Source of the DNA: Massilia phyllostachyos
GTDB taxonomy: Bacteria > Pseudomonadota > Gammaproteobacteria > Burkholderiales > Burkholderiaceae_D
Assembly (NCBI RefSeq): GCF_021044825.1
Contig: NZ_JAJNOC010000004.1
Span: forward strand, 1 to 64,000
Direction: 5' to 3'
DNA: 64,000 nt
Positions 54,492 through 63,149 of this stretch are shown here, one piece after another. The notes below the pieces were generated by a model. That model did not search any database, was not told where the DNA came from, and worked only from the letters and a program-made list of their open reading frames with translations. Each line of letters begins with the position of its first letter. Within the stretch, counting starts at the first letter, position 1. A program made the position numbers and the translations under genes.

Positions 54492-55577
54492 TTAGCCCCT
54501 ACGAGTTGCGTTGATCAGTTTCAGGACCGCCGGGCCGTACATGTTTTCCATGGCGCCGCAGAACAGGATGATCAGGCCTTGAATGAAGATGAAGGTCTCT
54601 TGCGGGATGTTCGGTTTTTCCAGCGACAGGTCGAAGCCGCCCTGGATCAGCGCGCCGAACAGCACCGAGGAGAGGAAGATGCCGACCGGGTTCTGGCGGC
54701 CCATCAGCGCGATCGCGATGCCGATGAAACCGGCGCCGGCCGGGAAGTTCAGGCTCAGGTAGTGGGTCGAGCCCATGATCGAGTTCACCGCGGCCAGGCC
54801 GGCCAGCGCGCCCGAGATCAGCATGGCGACCACGATCATGCGGCTGATGCGCACGCCCGCGTAGTGGGCCGCGTGCTGGTTCAGGCCCGTGGCCTGCAGC
54901 TTGTAACCCCAGGACGAGCGCGACATCACGACGCCGTAGATCACCAGCGCCACGATCGCGATCAGGAAGGAGATGTTGAGCGGCGTGTCGCCCAGCGCCG
55001 GGAACCAGTCGAACAGGCGCGGCATCGCGGCGGCTTCGCTGAAGGTGCGGCTGGCCGGGTTCTGGTCGCCCTCGGGGATCAGGAAGCCGACGATCAGCCA
55101 GTTCATCAGGTTGGCGGCGATGAAGTTGAACATGATGGTCGTGACCACCACGTGGCTGCCGCGCTTGGCCTGCAGGTAGCCCGGCAGGAAGGCCCAGGCG
55201 GCGCCGAACACGGCGCTGGCCACCATCGCCAGCGGGATCAGCAGCCAGGGCGACAGCGTCGCGTCGAACGACAGCATGGCCAGGGTCAGGCCCAGGCCGC
55301 CCAGGTACATCTGGCCTTCGGCGCCGATGTTGAACAGCCCCGCCTTCATCGCCACCGAGACCGCGAGACCGGTGAAGATGAAGGTCGAGGCGTAGAACAG
55401 CGTGTAGCTCAGGCCTTCCGGATTGATGACGGCGCTGTTGATCAGGATCTGCAGCGATTCGACCGGGCTTTCGCCGAGCAGGTGGATCACCAGCGCGGCG
55501 ACCAGCAGCGCGGAGAGCAGGTTCAGGACGGGCAGGACGAAGCCGGAGGCCCAGCGTGGGAGTTCAGTAGTCTTCAT
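54492..55577 (-). CDS. Nucleoside-type ABC transporter permease (BmpC/NupB-like)
   Basis: First permease of the same transporter. The 361-residue multi-pass protein has TGLAVSVAMKAGLFNIGAEG (signature of the branched-chain/BMP permease superfamily), then GYKLQATGLNQHAAHYAGVR as the ATPase-contacting loop. It begins 1 bp after the ATPase gene stop, so translation is probably coupled. The close match of both permeases to BMP-family systems, rather than sugar systems, points to purine nucleosides. Confidence 0.92.
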   Translation of the reverse strand: MKTTELPRWASGFVLPVLNLLSALLVAALVIHLLGESPVESLQILINSAVINPEGLSYTLFYASTFIFTGLAVSVAMKAGLFNIGAEGQMYLGGLGLTLAMLSFDATLSPWLLIPLAMVASAVFGAAWAFLPGYLQAKRGSHVVVTTIMFNFIAANLMNWLIVGFLIPEGDQNPASRTFSEAAAMPRLFDWFPALGDTPLNISFLIAIVALVIYGVVMSRSSWGYKLQATGLNQHAAHYAGVRISRMIVVAMLISGALAGLAAVNSIMGSTHYLSLNFPAGAGFIGIAIALMGRQNPVGIFLSSVLFGALIQGGFDLSLEKPNIPQETFIFIQGLIILFCGAMENMYGPAVLKLINATRRG

Positions 55578-55578
55578 G

Positions 55579-57108
55579 TCAGTGCTTGTGCATCCCGCCC
55601 ATCAGGAGGCCGATGCGGGTGGTGTCGAATTCGTCGATGTTCAGCTCACCGGTGACCCGGCCGCCCGAGACGACCACGATGCGGTCGGCCAGGGCGCGCA
55701 CTTCTTCCAGCTCGGTCGACACCAGCAGGATCGCGACACCCTCGTCGCGCAGGCGCAGCAGCTGGGTGTGGATGCTTTCGATGGTGCCGATGTCGACGCC
55801 GCGGGTCGGCTGGCCGACCAGCATCAGCTTCGGCGCGGCCGAGACTTCGCGCGCGATCACGACCTTCTGCTGGTTGCCGCCGGACAGAAGGCCGATGCGC
55901 AGGTCCGGGTTCTTGGGACGCACGTCGAAGGCTTCCAGCAGGTGGGCGCAGCGGTCGGCGATGGCCTTGAAGTCGAACAGGCCGGCCTTGTTCTTGACCC
56001 GGTCCTGGTAGCCGAACACGGTGTTCTGCATCACCGAGAAATCCTTGATGACGCCGTCGCGCAGGCGGTCTTCCGGCACGTGGCCGATGCCGAGGTCGCG
56101 GAATTCGGCCGGCAGGCCGTCGGCGTTGGAGCGGCGCGCAAAGGGAAGCGCCTTGCCGAGGAATTCGACGGTGCCGGAAGAGGGCAGGCGCATGCCGGAC
56201 AGGATTTCCATCAGCTCGCTCTGGCCGTTGCCGGACACGCCCGCGATGGCGACGATTTCGCCGGCGCGCACGGTGAGGTCGATGTCGGACAGGAGTTTGA
56301 CGCCCTGCTTGTCCTGCAGCTGCAGGCCGCTCACTTTCAGCACCGGCGCGCCCGGATTGAAAGGCTTGCGCGGCAGGTTGCCTTCGATCGGACGGCCGAC
56401 CATCATGTTGGCCAGCTGCTCTTTGGACGTGTCTCGCGTCGCGACGGCGCCGGCCACGCGGCCCGCGCGCATCACGGTCACCTGGTCGGTGATCTCCATG
56501 ATCTCGCCCAGCTTGTGGGTGATCAGGATGATGGTCTTGCCCTGTTCCTTGAACAGGCGCAGGATCTCGAACAGCGAGGCGGTTTCCTGGGCGGTGAGGA
56601 CGGCGGTCGGCTCGTCCAGGATCAGGATCTCGGCGCTGCGGTAGATCTGCTTGAGGATCTCGACGCGCTGCTGGGCGCCCACCGACAGGTCGTGGATGGT
56701 GGCCAGCGGGTCGACGTCGAGGCGGTAGCGGGCGCAGATCTCGCGCAGCTTCGCCTCCGTCTCCTTGCGCTTTGCGGCCAGCTTGAAGCCGCCCTCGGTG
56801 CCGAGCATGACGTTGTCGAGCACCGTCATGTTCTCGACCAGCATGAAGTGCTGGTGGACCATGCCGATGCCCAGTGCGATCGCCTCGTGCGAGGTGCGGA
56901 TGGTGCGCTCCTCGCCGTCGATCAGCAACTGTCCGCTGTCGGCATTGTAGTAGCCGTACAGGATGCTCATGAGGGTGGACTTGCCCGCGCCATTCTCGCC
57001 GATCACACCATGGATCGAGCCTTTGGCGATCGAGAAGCTGACGTCAGCGTTCGCCTGCACGGCCCCGAAGGCCTTGCTAATGTTGCGAAATTCTACGGCT
57101 GGCTGCAT
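55579..57108 (-). CDS. Nucleoside-type ABC transporter ATPase, two nucleotide-binding domains
   Basis: A 509-residue fused double ATPase. Domain 1 has Walker A GENGAGKST (37-45), signature LSVGAQQRVEI and Walker B ILILDEPTAVL. Domain 2 has the degenerate GVSGNGQSE P-loop, signature LSGGNQQKVVIARE and LMLVGQPTRGVD in place of a normal Walker B. This asymmetry is typical of RbsA/NupA-type ATPases. The start at 57108 (MQPAVEFRNISKAFG) is preferred to an upstream ATG at 57147, which lies within the upstream hairpin. A hairpin between bmp and this gene probably lowers its expression. Confidence 0.93.
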   Translation of the reverse strand: MQPAVEFRNISKAFGAVQANADVSFSIAKGSIHGVIGENGAGKSTLMSILYGYYNADSGQLLIDGEERTIRTSHEAIALGIGMVHQHFMLVENMTVLDNVMLGTEGGFKLAAKRKETEAKLREICARYRLDVDPLATIHDLSVGAQQRVEILKQIYRSAEILILDEPTAVLTAQETASLFEILRLFKEQGKTIILITHKLGEIMEITDQVTVMRAGRVAGAVATRDTSKEQLANMMVGRPIEGNLPRKPFNPGAPVLKVSGLQLQDKQGVKLLSDIDLTVRAGEIVAIAGVSGNGQSELMEILSGMRLPSSGTVEFLGKALPFARRSNADGLPAEFRDLGIGHVPEDRLRDGVIKDFSVMQNTVFGYQDRVKNKAGLFDFKAIADRCAHLLEAFDVRPKNPDLRIGLLSGGNQQKVVIAREVSAAPKLMLVGQPTRGVDIGTIESIHTQLLRLRDEGVAILLVSTELEEVRALADRIVVVSGGRVTGELNIDEFDTTRIGLLMGGMHKH

Positions 57109-57144
57109 TGCGATCTGTATTTCAAAAATGGTGAGTGCTGTATT

Positions 57145-57188
57145 CAAAAGCGCGCCGGACCGGTTTTATCCGGTGCGGCGCGCTTTGA
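57145..57188 (-). terminator. Intercistronic hairpin after the binding-protein gene
   Basis: AAAGCGCGCCG (57147-57157) pairs with CGGCGCGCTTT (57176-57186). An inner GACCGG/CCGGT pairing extends it. On the minus strand it ends in TTTTG. It lies 16 bp past the bmp stop and before the ATPase gene, as expected for a leaky terminator that keeps binding-protein transcripts in excess. Confidence 0.75.
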
Positions 57189-57203
57189 ATGGGAATAGAT
57201 CGA

Positions 57204-58205
57204 TCAGACCGGGCAGCTGCCTGCCGCGCGGTAGTCGATGACCTTGATCTTGCCGTTGATGATGTCGGTGCGCACGGCGTTCACGCGCTTTTCGATCTCC
57301 GGCGAGACGACCTTGCGGTTGTCCTTGTCCAGGACCCAGTCGACGCCGCCTTCCTTCAGGCCTTTATAGGTGACGCCACCTTTCCAGGTGCCGTTCTTCA
57401 TCGCCATGAAGGAATCGTAGACGGCGACGTCCACGCGCTTGACCATCGAGGTCAGCATGGTGCCCGGGTGCAGGTAGTTCTGGTTCGAGTCGACGCCGAT
57501 CGCCAGCTTGCCCTTTTCCTTGGCCATCTGCAGCGTGCCCATGCCGCTGCCGCCGGCCACGGCGAAGACCACGTCGACGCCGCGGTCGAACTGGGCGCGC
57601 GCCAATTCTCCGCCCTTGGCCGGGTCGTTCCAGGCGGCGGCGGTGGTGCCGACCATGTTCTGGACGATTTCCGACTTCGGATATTGTGCTTTCGCTCCCT
57701 GCGAATAGCCGCAGGCGAAGGCGCGGATCAGGGGGATGTCCATGCCGCCGACGAAGCCGAGCTTGTGCGACTTGGACGCCATGGCGGCGGCGACGCCGAC
57801 CAGGTAGGAGCCTTCCTGTTCCTTGAACATCACCGAGTTGATGTTGTTACCCTGCGCGATGCTGTCGATCAGCACGAAGCGCACGTTCGGGAATTCCTTG
57901 GCAACCTTTTGCACGGCCTGGGTCTGGGAGAAACCGATGGCGGCGATCAGGTCCAGCTTCTTGCGGGCAAGGCCGCGCATGACCTGTTCGGCCTGGGTGT
58001 CGCTGCTGGCTTGCGCTTCGAAGACCTTGATGCCGGTCTCTTTCGAGAAGCGCTGCAGGCCCTCGAAGGCCGACTGGTTGAACGATTTGTCGAACTTGCC
58101 GCCCGCATCGTAGACCATGCCGAGCTTGGGCGCGGCGGGCGCCGCTGCTGCGCTGCCGGCGACGGCGAGCGCCGCGATGGTCATGCTGAGTTGCTTAAGT
58201 TTCAT
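57204..58205 (-). CDS. BMP-family nucleoside-binding periplasmic protein
   Basis: The 333-residue product has signal peptide MKLKQLSMTIAALAVAGSAA, cleaved after AAA. The mature part opens KLGMVYDAGGKFDKSFNQSA, the BMP/Med family signature, with later GFVGGMDIPLIRAFACGYSQ, FAVAGGSGMGTLQMA and IGVDSNQNYLHPGTMLTSMV. BMP proteins (PnrA-like) bind purine nucleosides. It heads the operon with ATPase and two permeases. The gene ends with CPV; there is no lipobox, unlike many homologues. Confidence 0.92.
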   Translation of the reverse strand: MKLKQLSMTIAALAVAGSAAAAPAAPKLGMVYDAGGKFDKSFNQSAFEGLQRFSKETGIKVFEAQASSDTQAEQVMRGLARKKLDLIAAIGFSQTQAVQKVAKEFPNVRFVLIDSIAQGNNINSVMFKEQEGSYLVGVAAAMASKSHKLGFVGGMDIPLIRAFACGYSQGAKAQYPKSEIVQNMVGTTAAAWNDPAKGGELARAQFDRGVDVVFAVAGGSGMGTLQMAKEKGKLAIGVDSNQNYLHPGTMLTSMVKRVDVAVYDSFMAMKNGTWKGGVTYKGLKEGGVDWVLDKDNRKVVSPEIEKRVNAVRTDIINGKIKVIDYRAAGSCPV

Positions 58206-58571
58206 GAATGAGGCTCCTGGGAATTTCGATATTGTACCCGCCGCAAGCCTGAGGCTGGGAGCGGGCAGCGCAAGCTGCATCATCCACGCACAAGGGAGCT
58301 GGGCAATGCGTAGCGCATTGTGTCAGCCGCACGGCGTGCGCGGGACGTCGATTTGTAACGCGATGTTGATTCTCACAGACAGCGCATGATGCATGTCGCT
58401 CGCCTGCAACAGCGCGGGCGGCGAACCAGGCTTCCTTACCGCGCAAAAAGGACGTAACGGACCTGCGCGGCGCAACCTGTCAAATATGCATCAAGCGACA
58501 TATTGATGACAAATACGATTTTACTTGGCAATTTATTCCAAGGAAATATAACTGCTGACAATTTTCAGCAA
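58206..58571 (-). promoter_or_regulatory. Upstream region of the bmp operon
   Basis: The 366-bp gap between the bmp start and the hydrolase stop has no credible gene. An AT-rich part (58490-58570) contains a small TGCTGA/TCAGCA hairpin at 58553-58570, near the hydrolase stop. The bmp promoter is expected between about 58210 and 58400. No riboswitch fold was recognised. Confidence 0.35.
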
Positions 58572-59555
58572 TTATTTTGCAATGGCGTCCATCGTGTCGG
58601 CCGTTGTCAAGACGGCAGGCGTCCTGGCAGGCGTTTCCACGGCGGGGGCGGGACCGACCTCGACGCCGACCTCGGCTTTCAATGCGGGCGGCTCGGCCGG
58701 CGGCAGTTGCGGGATCGCGGCCGGCTTCTTGAACTGCTTGGTGAGGAAGCTGGCGATCAGGGCCTGGGTCGCTTCCAGGTAGGGGATGTTCATGTGGTCC
58801 GAGGCCGGCACCGTGTCGTCGCCGACCAGGGTGGCCAGCTTGCCGGCCAGTTGATCGGTGTGCGAGTGCGGGACCACGTCGTCCTCGGCGGCGCGCAGGA
58901 CGTAGGTCGGCGCCTTGAGCGAGGGCGCGTACTTGATCGACTCGAAGCGGTGGCGCAGCATGTACTCGATCGGCATCACGCGGAAGCGCCGCTTGGCGAT
59001 CGCCAGGATCGAATCGTAGGGGGTAATCAGGACCACCGAGTGCACCGGGCGCTCCTTGGCCACCTGCACCGCCACGCCCGAACCCAGGCTGCGGCCGACC
59101 ACCGCGATGCGCGACGCGTCGACCTGGCCGAGGGCCGCGAGCCAGTCGAACAGGTGGCAGCCGTCGTCGATCATGTGGATTTCGGCCGGCACGCCCTGCG
59201 ACTGGCCGTAGCCGCGGTAGTTCATGGCCAGCACCGTCATGCCGGGGAAGAGCTTGCCCGCGTCGCGCGCGACCCAGGACACTTCCTCGGAACGGCCGCC
59301 GAAGTACATCACGGCGGGGCGGGGACCGGGCACCAGGGGCGTCAGCAGCCAGCCGGAGAGGCGGGTGCCGTCCTTGGCGCGCAGGACGATGGGACGGGTG
59401 CGGTGCCCGCTGCTGCGCGGGCTTTCGACTTCGGGCTTGATGCAGGGATTGAACACCAGGCGACGCTGGTTGGCCGCGACGGCGGCCGTGAGGGTGAGCC
59501 ACAAGAAGCTTGCGAATCCGGTGATACCCGCTGCCATTTTCTTTGACGTGTCCAT
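58572..59555 (-). CDS. Membrane-anchored alpha/beta hydrolase
   Basis: A 327-residue alpha/beta-hydrolase of the BEM46/YfhR-like type. An N-terminal hydrophobic anchor (about 8-28) is followed by LSGWLLTPLVPGPRPAVMYF. The oxyanion region MNYRGYGQSQG and nucleophile elbow VVGRSLGSG lead to the aspartate in LRAAEDDVVPHSH and the histidine in ASDHMNIPYLE. A Pro/Ala/Val-rich tail of about 50 residues (275-327) follows the domain and is probably flexible. Substrate unknown. Single gene on the minus strand. Confidence 0.85.
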   Translation of the reverse strand: MDTSKKMAAGITGFASFLWLTLTAAVAANQRRLVFNPCIKPEVESPRSSGHRTRPIVLRAKDGTRLSGWLLTPLVPGPRPAVMYFGGRSEEVSWVARDAGKLFPGMTVLAMNYRGYGQSQGVPAEIHMIDDGCHLFDWLAALGQVDASRIAVVGRSLGSGVAVQVAKERPVHSVVLITPYDSILAIAKRRFRVMPIEYMLRHRFESIKYAPSLKAPTYVLRAAEDDVVPHSHTDQLAGKLATLVGDDTVPASDHMNIPYLEATQALIASFLTKQFKKPAAIPQLPPAEPPALKAEVGVEVGPAPAVETPARTPAVLTTADTMDAIAK

Positions 59556-59688
59556 GAAGGACAGTCTACGCCTGCCGCTGGACTGTCCACTGTGCGGCAC
59601 TTCGCTAAAGTCGGCTGGAACATGGATGAGCAGCGAAACAGTTGCTTTGTCGCAACAACGAGCGGGGCCGTAGGTGGCCCCGCCGTCG

Positions 59689-60219
59689 TCATTGCGGCGG
59701 ATGCAGGGTGGTGGACGGGCCGGCCGCGACGTACTGCTCGACGTCCAGCGCCGTGTGGTCGATACGCACGTCCTGCTGTGCATTTTCCGCGCCCATGCCG
59801 ACCTGCGCGTGGTCGGAACCGCTCATGCGCATGCCGAACCAGCTCGAGGCCAGGGTGCCGGCGGCCGCGATCGCCGACAGGGCCAGCGAGCCGCCGCTGT
59901 CGTGGCGTCCTTCGCGGCGCAGGATCAGGTTGGCGGCGCCGGCCAGCAGCGCGGCGCCGGTGAGCGCGGCATGCAGCTGGCCCTCTTGCTTCGTGTCGCC
60001 CTGCGGCTTCTCGGCGGCGTAGTCCACGGCCCCCGCGACGCTGGCTGCCAGGCCGCCGGCGATGCCGCCGGCCATGCTCAGGTAGGACGCCTTGGCGTAG
60101 TCCTCGTCGCCGGTGGCGCTGTGCAGGGCGTCGAGGATGAAACCGAAGGGTATCAGGACTGCGGGGGCGGCCATCAGGATCGAGTGCAGCGAATGGCCGG
60201 CGATGGTGGTCTTTTGCAT
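59689..60219 (-). CDS. DUF2231-like membrane protein
   Basis: A 176-residue protein with four predicted hydrophobic helices: HSILMAAPAVLIPFGFILDA, LSMAGGIAGGLAASVAGAVD, LTGAALLAGAANLIL and SLALSAIAAAGTLASSWFGM. The opening GHSLHSILMAAPAVLIP matches the DUF2231 pattern (H-P-x-L-x-x-x-P). The hydrophilic C-terminus is acidic. Start at ATG 60219 with GGAG upstream. Function unknown. Confidence 0.7.
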   Translation of the reverse strand: MQKTTIAGHSLHSILMAAPAVLIPFGFILDALHSATGDEDYAKASYLSMAGGIAGGLAASVAGAVDYAAEKPQGDTKQEGQLHAALTGAALLAGAANLILRREGRHDSGGSLALSAIAAAGTLASSWFGMRMSGSDHAQVGMGAENAQQDVRIDHTALDVEQYVAAGPSTTLHPPQ

Positions 60220-60303
60220 GGCGGTCTCCTGGGTAAAGGGTCGGGAAGAGTGTGACATAGGGTGCGCGGGCGCCACGCACGCTTGCCGTATTCGTTAGCC
60301 TTA

Positions 60304-60359
60304 AGACCGTCGTACGCGCCACTGGCGCCTACGACTACCGGCCTGCGCCGGTACGACGG
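60304..60359. repeat. Dispersed palindromic repeat, reverse-oriented copy
   Basis: It begins AGACCGTCGTACGCGCCACT. It contains the 27-bp central module in the opposite orientation (60309-60335), then ACCGGCCTGCGCCGGTACGA. It lies in the divergent gap between the DUF2231 and YciI-like genes. Confidence 0.75.
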
Positions 60360-60450
60360 GCGAGGGGAGCGGGGCGCCAGATGCGCAGCCCTGGTTCGTG
60401 CGATCGAGTACCATCAACATCACGCCTTAACAATCCAACCGGAGAATCCC

Positions 60451-60750
60451 GTGCACTACCTCCTCATGTACGACCTCGCCCCCGACTACCTCGAACGCCG
60501 CGGCGAATTCCGTGACGAGCACCTGAAATTGGCCTGGGAGGCGCAGGAGCGCGGCGAGCTGGTGATCGCGGGCGCGCTGATGGAGCCGAGCGACCAGGCG
60601 GTGCTGATGTTCAGCTGCGAGTCGCCCGAGCCGGTCCAGCTGTTCGCGGCCAGGGACCCCTACGTCACCCACGGCCTGGTGCGCGCCTTCCATGTGCGGC
60701 AGTGGAACACGGTGGTGGGCGAGGGCGCATTCAACCCGGTTCGTCCTTGA
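60451..60750 (+). CDS. YciI-like protein
   Basis: The 99-residue product is read from a GTG at 60451 with CGGAG seven bases upstream. MHYLLMYDLAPDYLERRGEF and the later HLKLAWEAQERGELVIAGAL match the YciI ferredoxin-like fold, with an active-site-like His and Asp. YciI proteins have unclear function in most bacteria. The stop is 48 bp before the DUF969 gene, so it may share its transcript. Confidence 0.82.
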   Translation: MHYLLMYDLAPDYLERRGEFRDEHLKLAWEAQERGELVIAGALMEPSDQAVLMFSCESPEPVQLFAARDPYVTHGLVRAFHVRQWNTVVGEGAFNPVRP

Positions 60751-60797
60751 TTAGCTGAGGTAAGATTGCCCGGCTTCCAATCCGAGCCGGAGAATTC

Positions 60798-61490
60798 ATG
60801 CAATCTGCCGTCAAGCTGTGGCCCCTGCTCGGGGTCGCAGTCGTCATCCTTGGTTTTCTCTTGCGGGCAAACCCGGTGCTGGTGGTCGTGGCGGCCTGCG
60901 GCGTCACCGGCCTGGCCGCCGCCATGCCGGTCGTCGCGCTGCTCGAATCTCTCGGCGCCGCGTTTGTGAAAACCCGCAACCTGCCGCTGATCCTGTTGCT
61001 GCCGGTCGCCGCCATCGGCCTGCTGGAGCGCTTCGGCCTGCGCGAACGTGCGCAGACGGCCGTCGCGAAAGTCCGCTCGGCCACCGCGGGGCGCCTCTTG
61101 ATCGTCTACCTGTTCGCACGCGAGACCTCGGCCGCCGTCGGATTGACGAGCCTGGGCGGCCAGGCGTCGATGGTGCGTCCGCTGGTGGCGCCGATGGCCG
61201 AAGCCGCGGCCGAGACCCGCTACGGCAGCCTGCCCGACAAGCTGCGCCACCGCATCCGCGCCATGTCCGCCGCCACCGACAACGTCGGCTTGTTCTTCGG
61301 CGAGGACATCTTCGTCGCCTTCGGCGCCATCGTGCTGATGCAGACCATCCTGCAGGCCGAGGGCATCGCGGTCGATCCGCTGCACATGGCGCTGTGGGGC
61401 ATCCCGACCGCGATCAGCGCCTTCATCATCCATGCCTGGAACCTGCGGCGCCTGGATGCGCACATCCTGCGGGAGATGGCCAAGGCATGA
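60798..61490 (+). CDS. DUF969 membrane protein
   Basis: A 230-residue integral membrane protein. SVKLWPLLGVAVVILGFLLR and AMPVVALLESLGAAFVKTRN are typical of DUF969, as is LFARETSAAVGLTSLGGQAS. DUF969 and DUF979 proteins occur as pairs, usually with pyroglutamyl peptidase, and are thought to form a transporter. The gene overlaps DUF979 by 4 bp (ATGA), so the two are translationally coupled. Confidence 0.88.
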   Translation: MQSAVKLWPLLGVAVVILGFLLRANPVLVVVAACGVTGLAAAMPVVALLESLGAAFVKTRNLPLILLLPVAAIGLLERFGLRERAQTAVAKVRSATAGRLLIVYLFARETSAAVGLTSLGGQASMVRPLVAPMAEAAAETRYGSLPDKLRHRIRAMSAATDNVGLFFGEDIFVAFGAIVLMQTILQAEGIAVDPLHMALWGIPTAISAFIIHAWNLRRLDAHILREMAKA

Positions 61491-62440
61491 TCACCCTCGA
61501 CCATTTCTACCTGCTGGTCGGCCTGCTGTTCGTGTTCGTGGCCGTGATGAACCTGCGCGACGCGAGCAACCCGCGCCGCTACACGACCGCGCTGTTCTGG
61601 GGCCTGTACGCGCTGCTGTACCTGGCGGGCGAGCGGATGCCGCCCGCGCTGGCCGGCGCCTTGATGATCGCGATGGCGCTGGTCGCCGGCTTCAAGGGCG
61701 TCGCCGCCGGCAAGGCGCAGCTGCGGCCGGAAGCAGAGCGCCGCGCCAGTAGCGAGCGCCTCGGCAACCGCCTGTTCATCCCGGCGCTGCTGCTCCCGGT
61801 CGTGACCATGCTGTGCGCGACCGTGTTCAAGGACGTGCATGTCCAGGGCATGCTGCTGCTGGACGACAAGCACCAGACCCTGGTCAGCCTGGGCTGCGCC
61901 TCCGTCATCGCGGTGGCCGCCGCCTGCTGGCTGACCCGCTCGACGCCGCTGCAGGGCATGCGCGAAGGGCGCCGCCTGGTCGATGCGATGAGCTGGGCCG
62001 TGGTGCTGCCGCACATGCTGGCGGTGCTCGGCCTGCTGTTCACCGAGGCCGGCGTCGGCAAGGCGGTGGCGCACGTGACGACCTCGTACATCAACATGGA
62101 CTCGCGCTTCGTCGCGGTGGCGGTATTCTGTATCGGCATGGCGCTGTTCACGATCGTGATGGGCAACGGCTTCGCCGCCTTCCCGGTAATGGCGGGCGGC
62201 GTCGGCATCCCGGTGCTGGTCGGCGTCTACGGCGCCAACCCGGCGGTGATGGCGGCGATCGGCATGTTCAGCGCCTATTGCGGTACATTGATGACGCCGA
62301 TGGCCGCCAACTTCAACATCGTGCCGGCGGCGCTGCTCGACCTGCCCGACAAGAACGCCGTGATCCGGGCCCAGGTCCCGACCGCGCTGCCGCTGTTGGC
62401 GGCGAATGTCTTCCTGCTCTACTTCCTGATGAACCGATGA
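61487..62440 (+). CDS. DUF979 membrane protein
   Basis: The 317-residue protein has about nine hydrophobic helices. [40 protein letters not shown] and [20 protein letters not shown] are recognisable DUF979 segments. It overlaps DUF969 upstream and pcp downstream, both by 4 bp. The complete unit probably imports a pyroglutamate-containing compound or pyroglutamate itself (inference from the pcp linkage). Confidence 0.88.
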   Translation: MITLDHFYLLVGLLFVFVAVMNLRDASNPRRYTTALFWGLYALLYLAGERMPPALAGALMIAMALVAGFKGVAAGKAQLRPEAERRASSERLGNRLFIPALLLPVVTMLCATVFKDVHVQGMLLLDDKHQTLVSLGCASVIAVAAACWLTRSTPLQGMREGRRLVDAMSWAVVLPHMLAVLGLLFTEAGVGKAVAHVTTSYINMDSRFVAVAVFCIGMALFTIVMGNGFAAFPVMAGGVGIPVLVGVYGANPAVMAAIGMFSAYCGTLMTPMAANFNIVPAALLDLPDKNAVIRAQVPTALPLLAANVFLLYFLMNR

Positions 62441-63090
62441 TCAAGACCGTTTTATTGACCGGCTTCGAACCCTTCAACGGCGCCGCCATCAACCCCGCTT
62501 GGGAAGCCGTGCGCGCGCTCGAAGGCTGGAGCGGCGAGGATTTCCGCGTCGAGGTGCGCCAGCTTCCCTGCGTGTTCGTCGACGCCAACCGGGCGCTGGC
62601 CGACATGGTCGATGCGCTGCATCCGGACGTGGTGATCGCCGTCGGCCAGGCCGGCGGGCGGGCAGAGATCTCGGTGGAGCGGGTGGCGATCAATGTCGAC
62701 GATGCCTCCATCCTCGACAACGCGGGCCGGCAGCCGGTCGACCAGGCCATCGCCGAAGAAGGCCCGGCGGCGTATTTCACCAATTTGCCGATCAAGGCGA
62801 TGGTGGCGGCGATGCGGGAGGCGGGCTTGCGGGCGGGGGTGTCGCAGACGGCCGGCACCTTCGTCTGCAACCACGTGTTCTACGGGCTGATGCGCCATGT
62901 GGCCGCGAGCGGGCGCAATGTGAAGGCGGGGTTCATCCACGTGCCGTATTTGCCGGAACAGGCCGAGGCGCGTGACGACGCGCCGCCGTCGATGGCGCTG
63001 GAGGCGATCGTCTCCAGCATCCGGATCGCGGTCGAGACCGCGGTGCGCGTGGAGCGCGACGTGGCGCAGGCGGGCGGCGCGACCCACTAG
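62437..63090 (+). CDS. pcp: Pyroglutamyl-peptidase I
   Basis: Cysteine peptidase that removes N-terminal pyroglutamate (5-oxoproline) from peptides. The 217-residue product has the complete triad Glu81 (ISVERVAIN), Cys144 ([13 protein letters not shown]) and His168 ([11 protein letters not shown]). The start [20 protein letters not shown] is standard. It is the last gene of the DUF969-DUF979-pcp operon. Confidence 0.95.
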   Translation: MIKTVLLTGFEPFNGAAINPAWEAVRALEGWSGEDFRVEVRQLPCVFVDANRALADMVDALHPDVVIAVGQAGGRAEISVERVAINVDDASILDNAGRQPVDQAIAEEGPAAYFTNLPIKAMVAAMREAGLRAGVSQTAGTFVCNHVFYGLMRHVAASGRNVKAGFIHVPYLPEQAEARDDAPPSMALEAIVSSIRIAVETAVRVERDVAQAGGATH

Positions 63091-63149
63091 GAGCCGCGGC
63101 GCCCGCCTGCGCGGTGAGGAAGAACGGGGAGGAGTCCCCGTTCAGCCGA

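Noticed and set aside
6574-60359. A CRISPR array made from the recurring repeats
   Set aside because: Copies are kilobases apart and palindromic, with no regular spacing and no cas genes.
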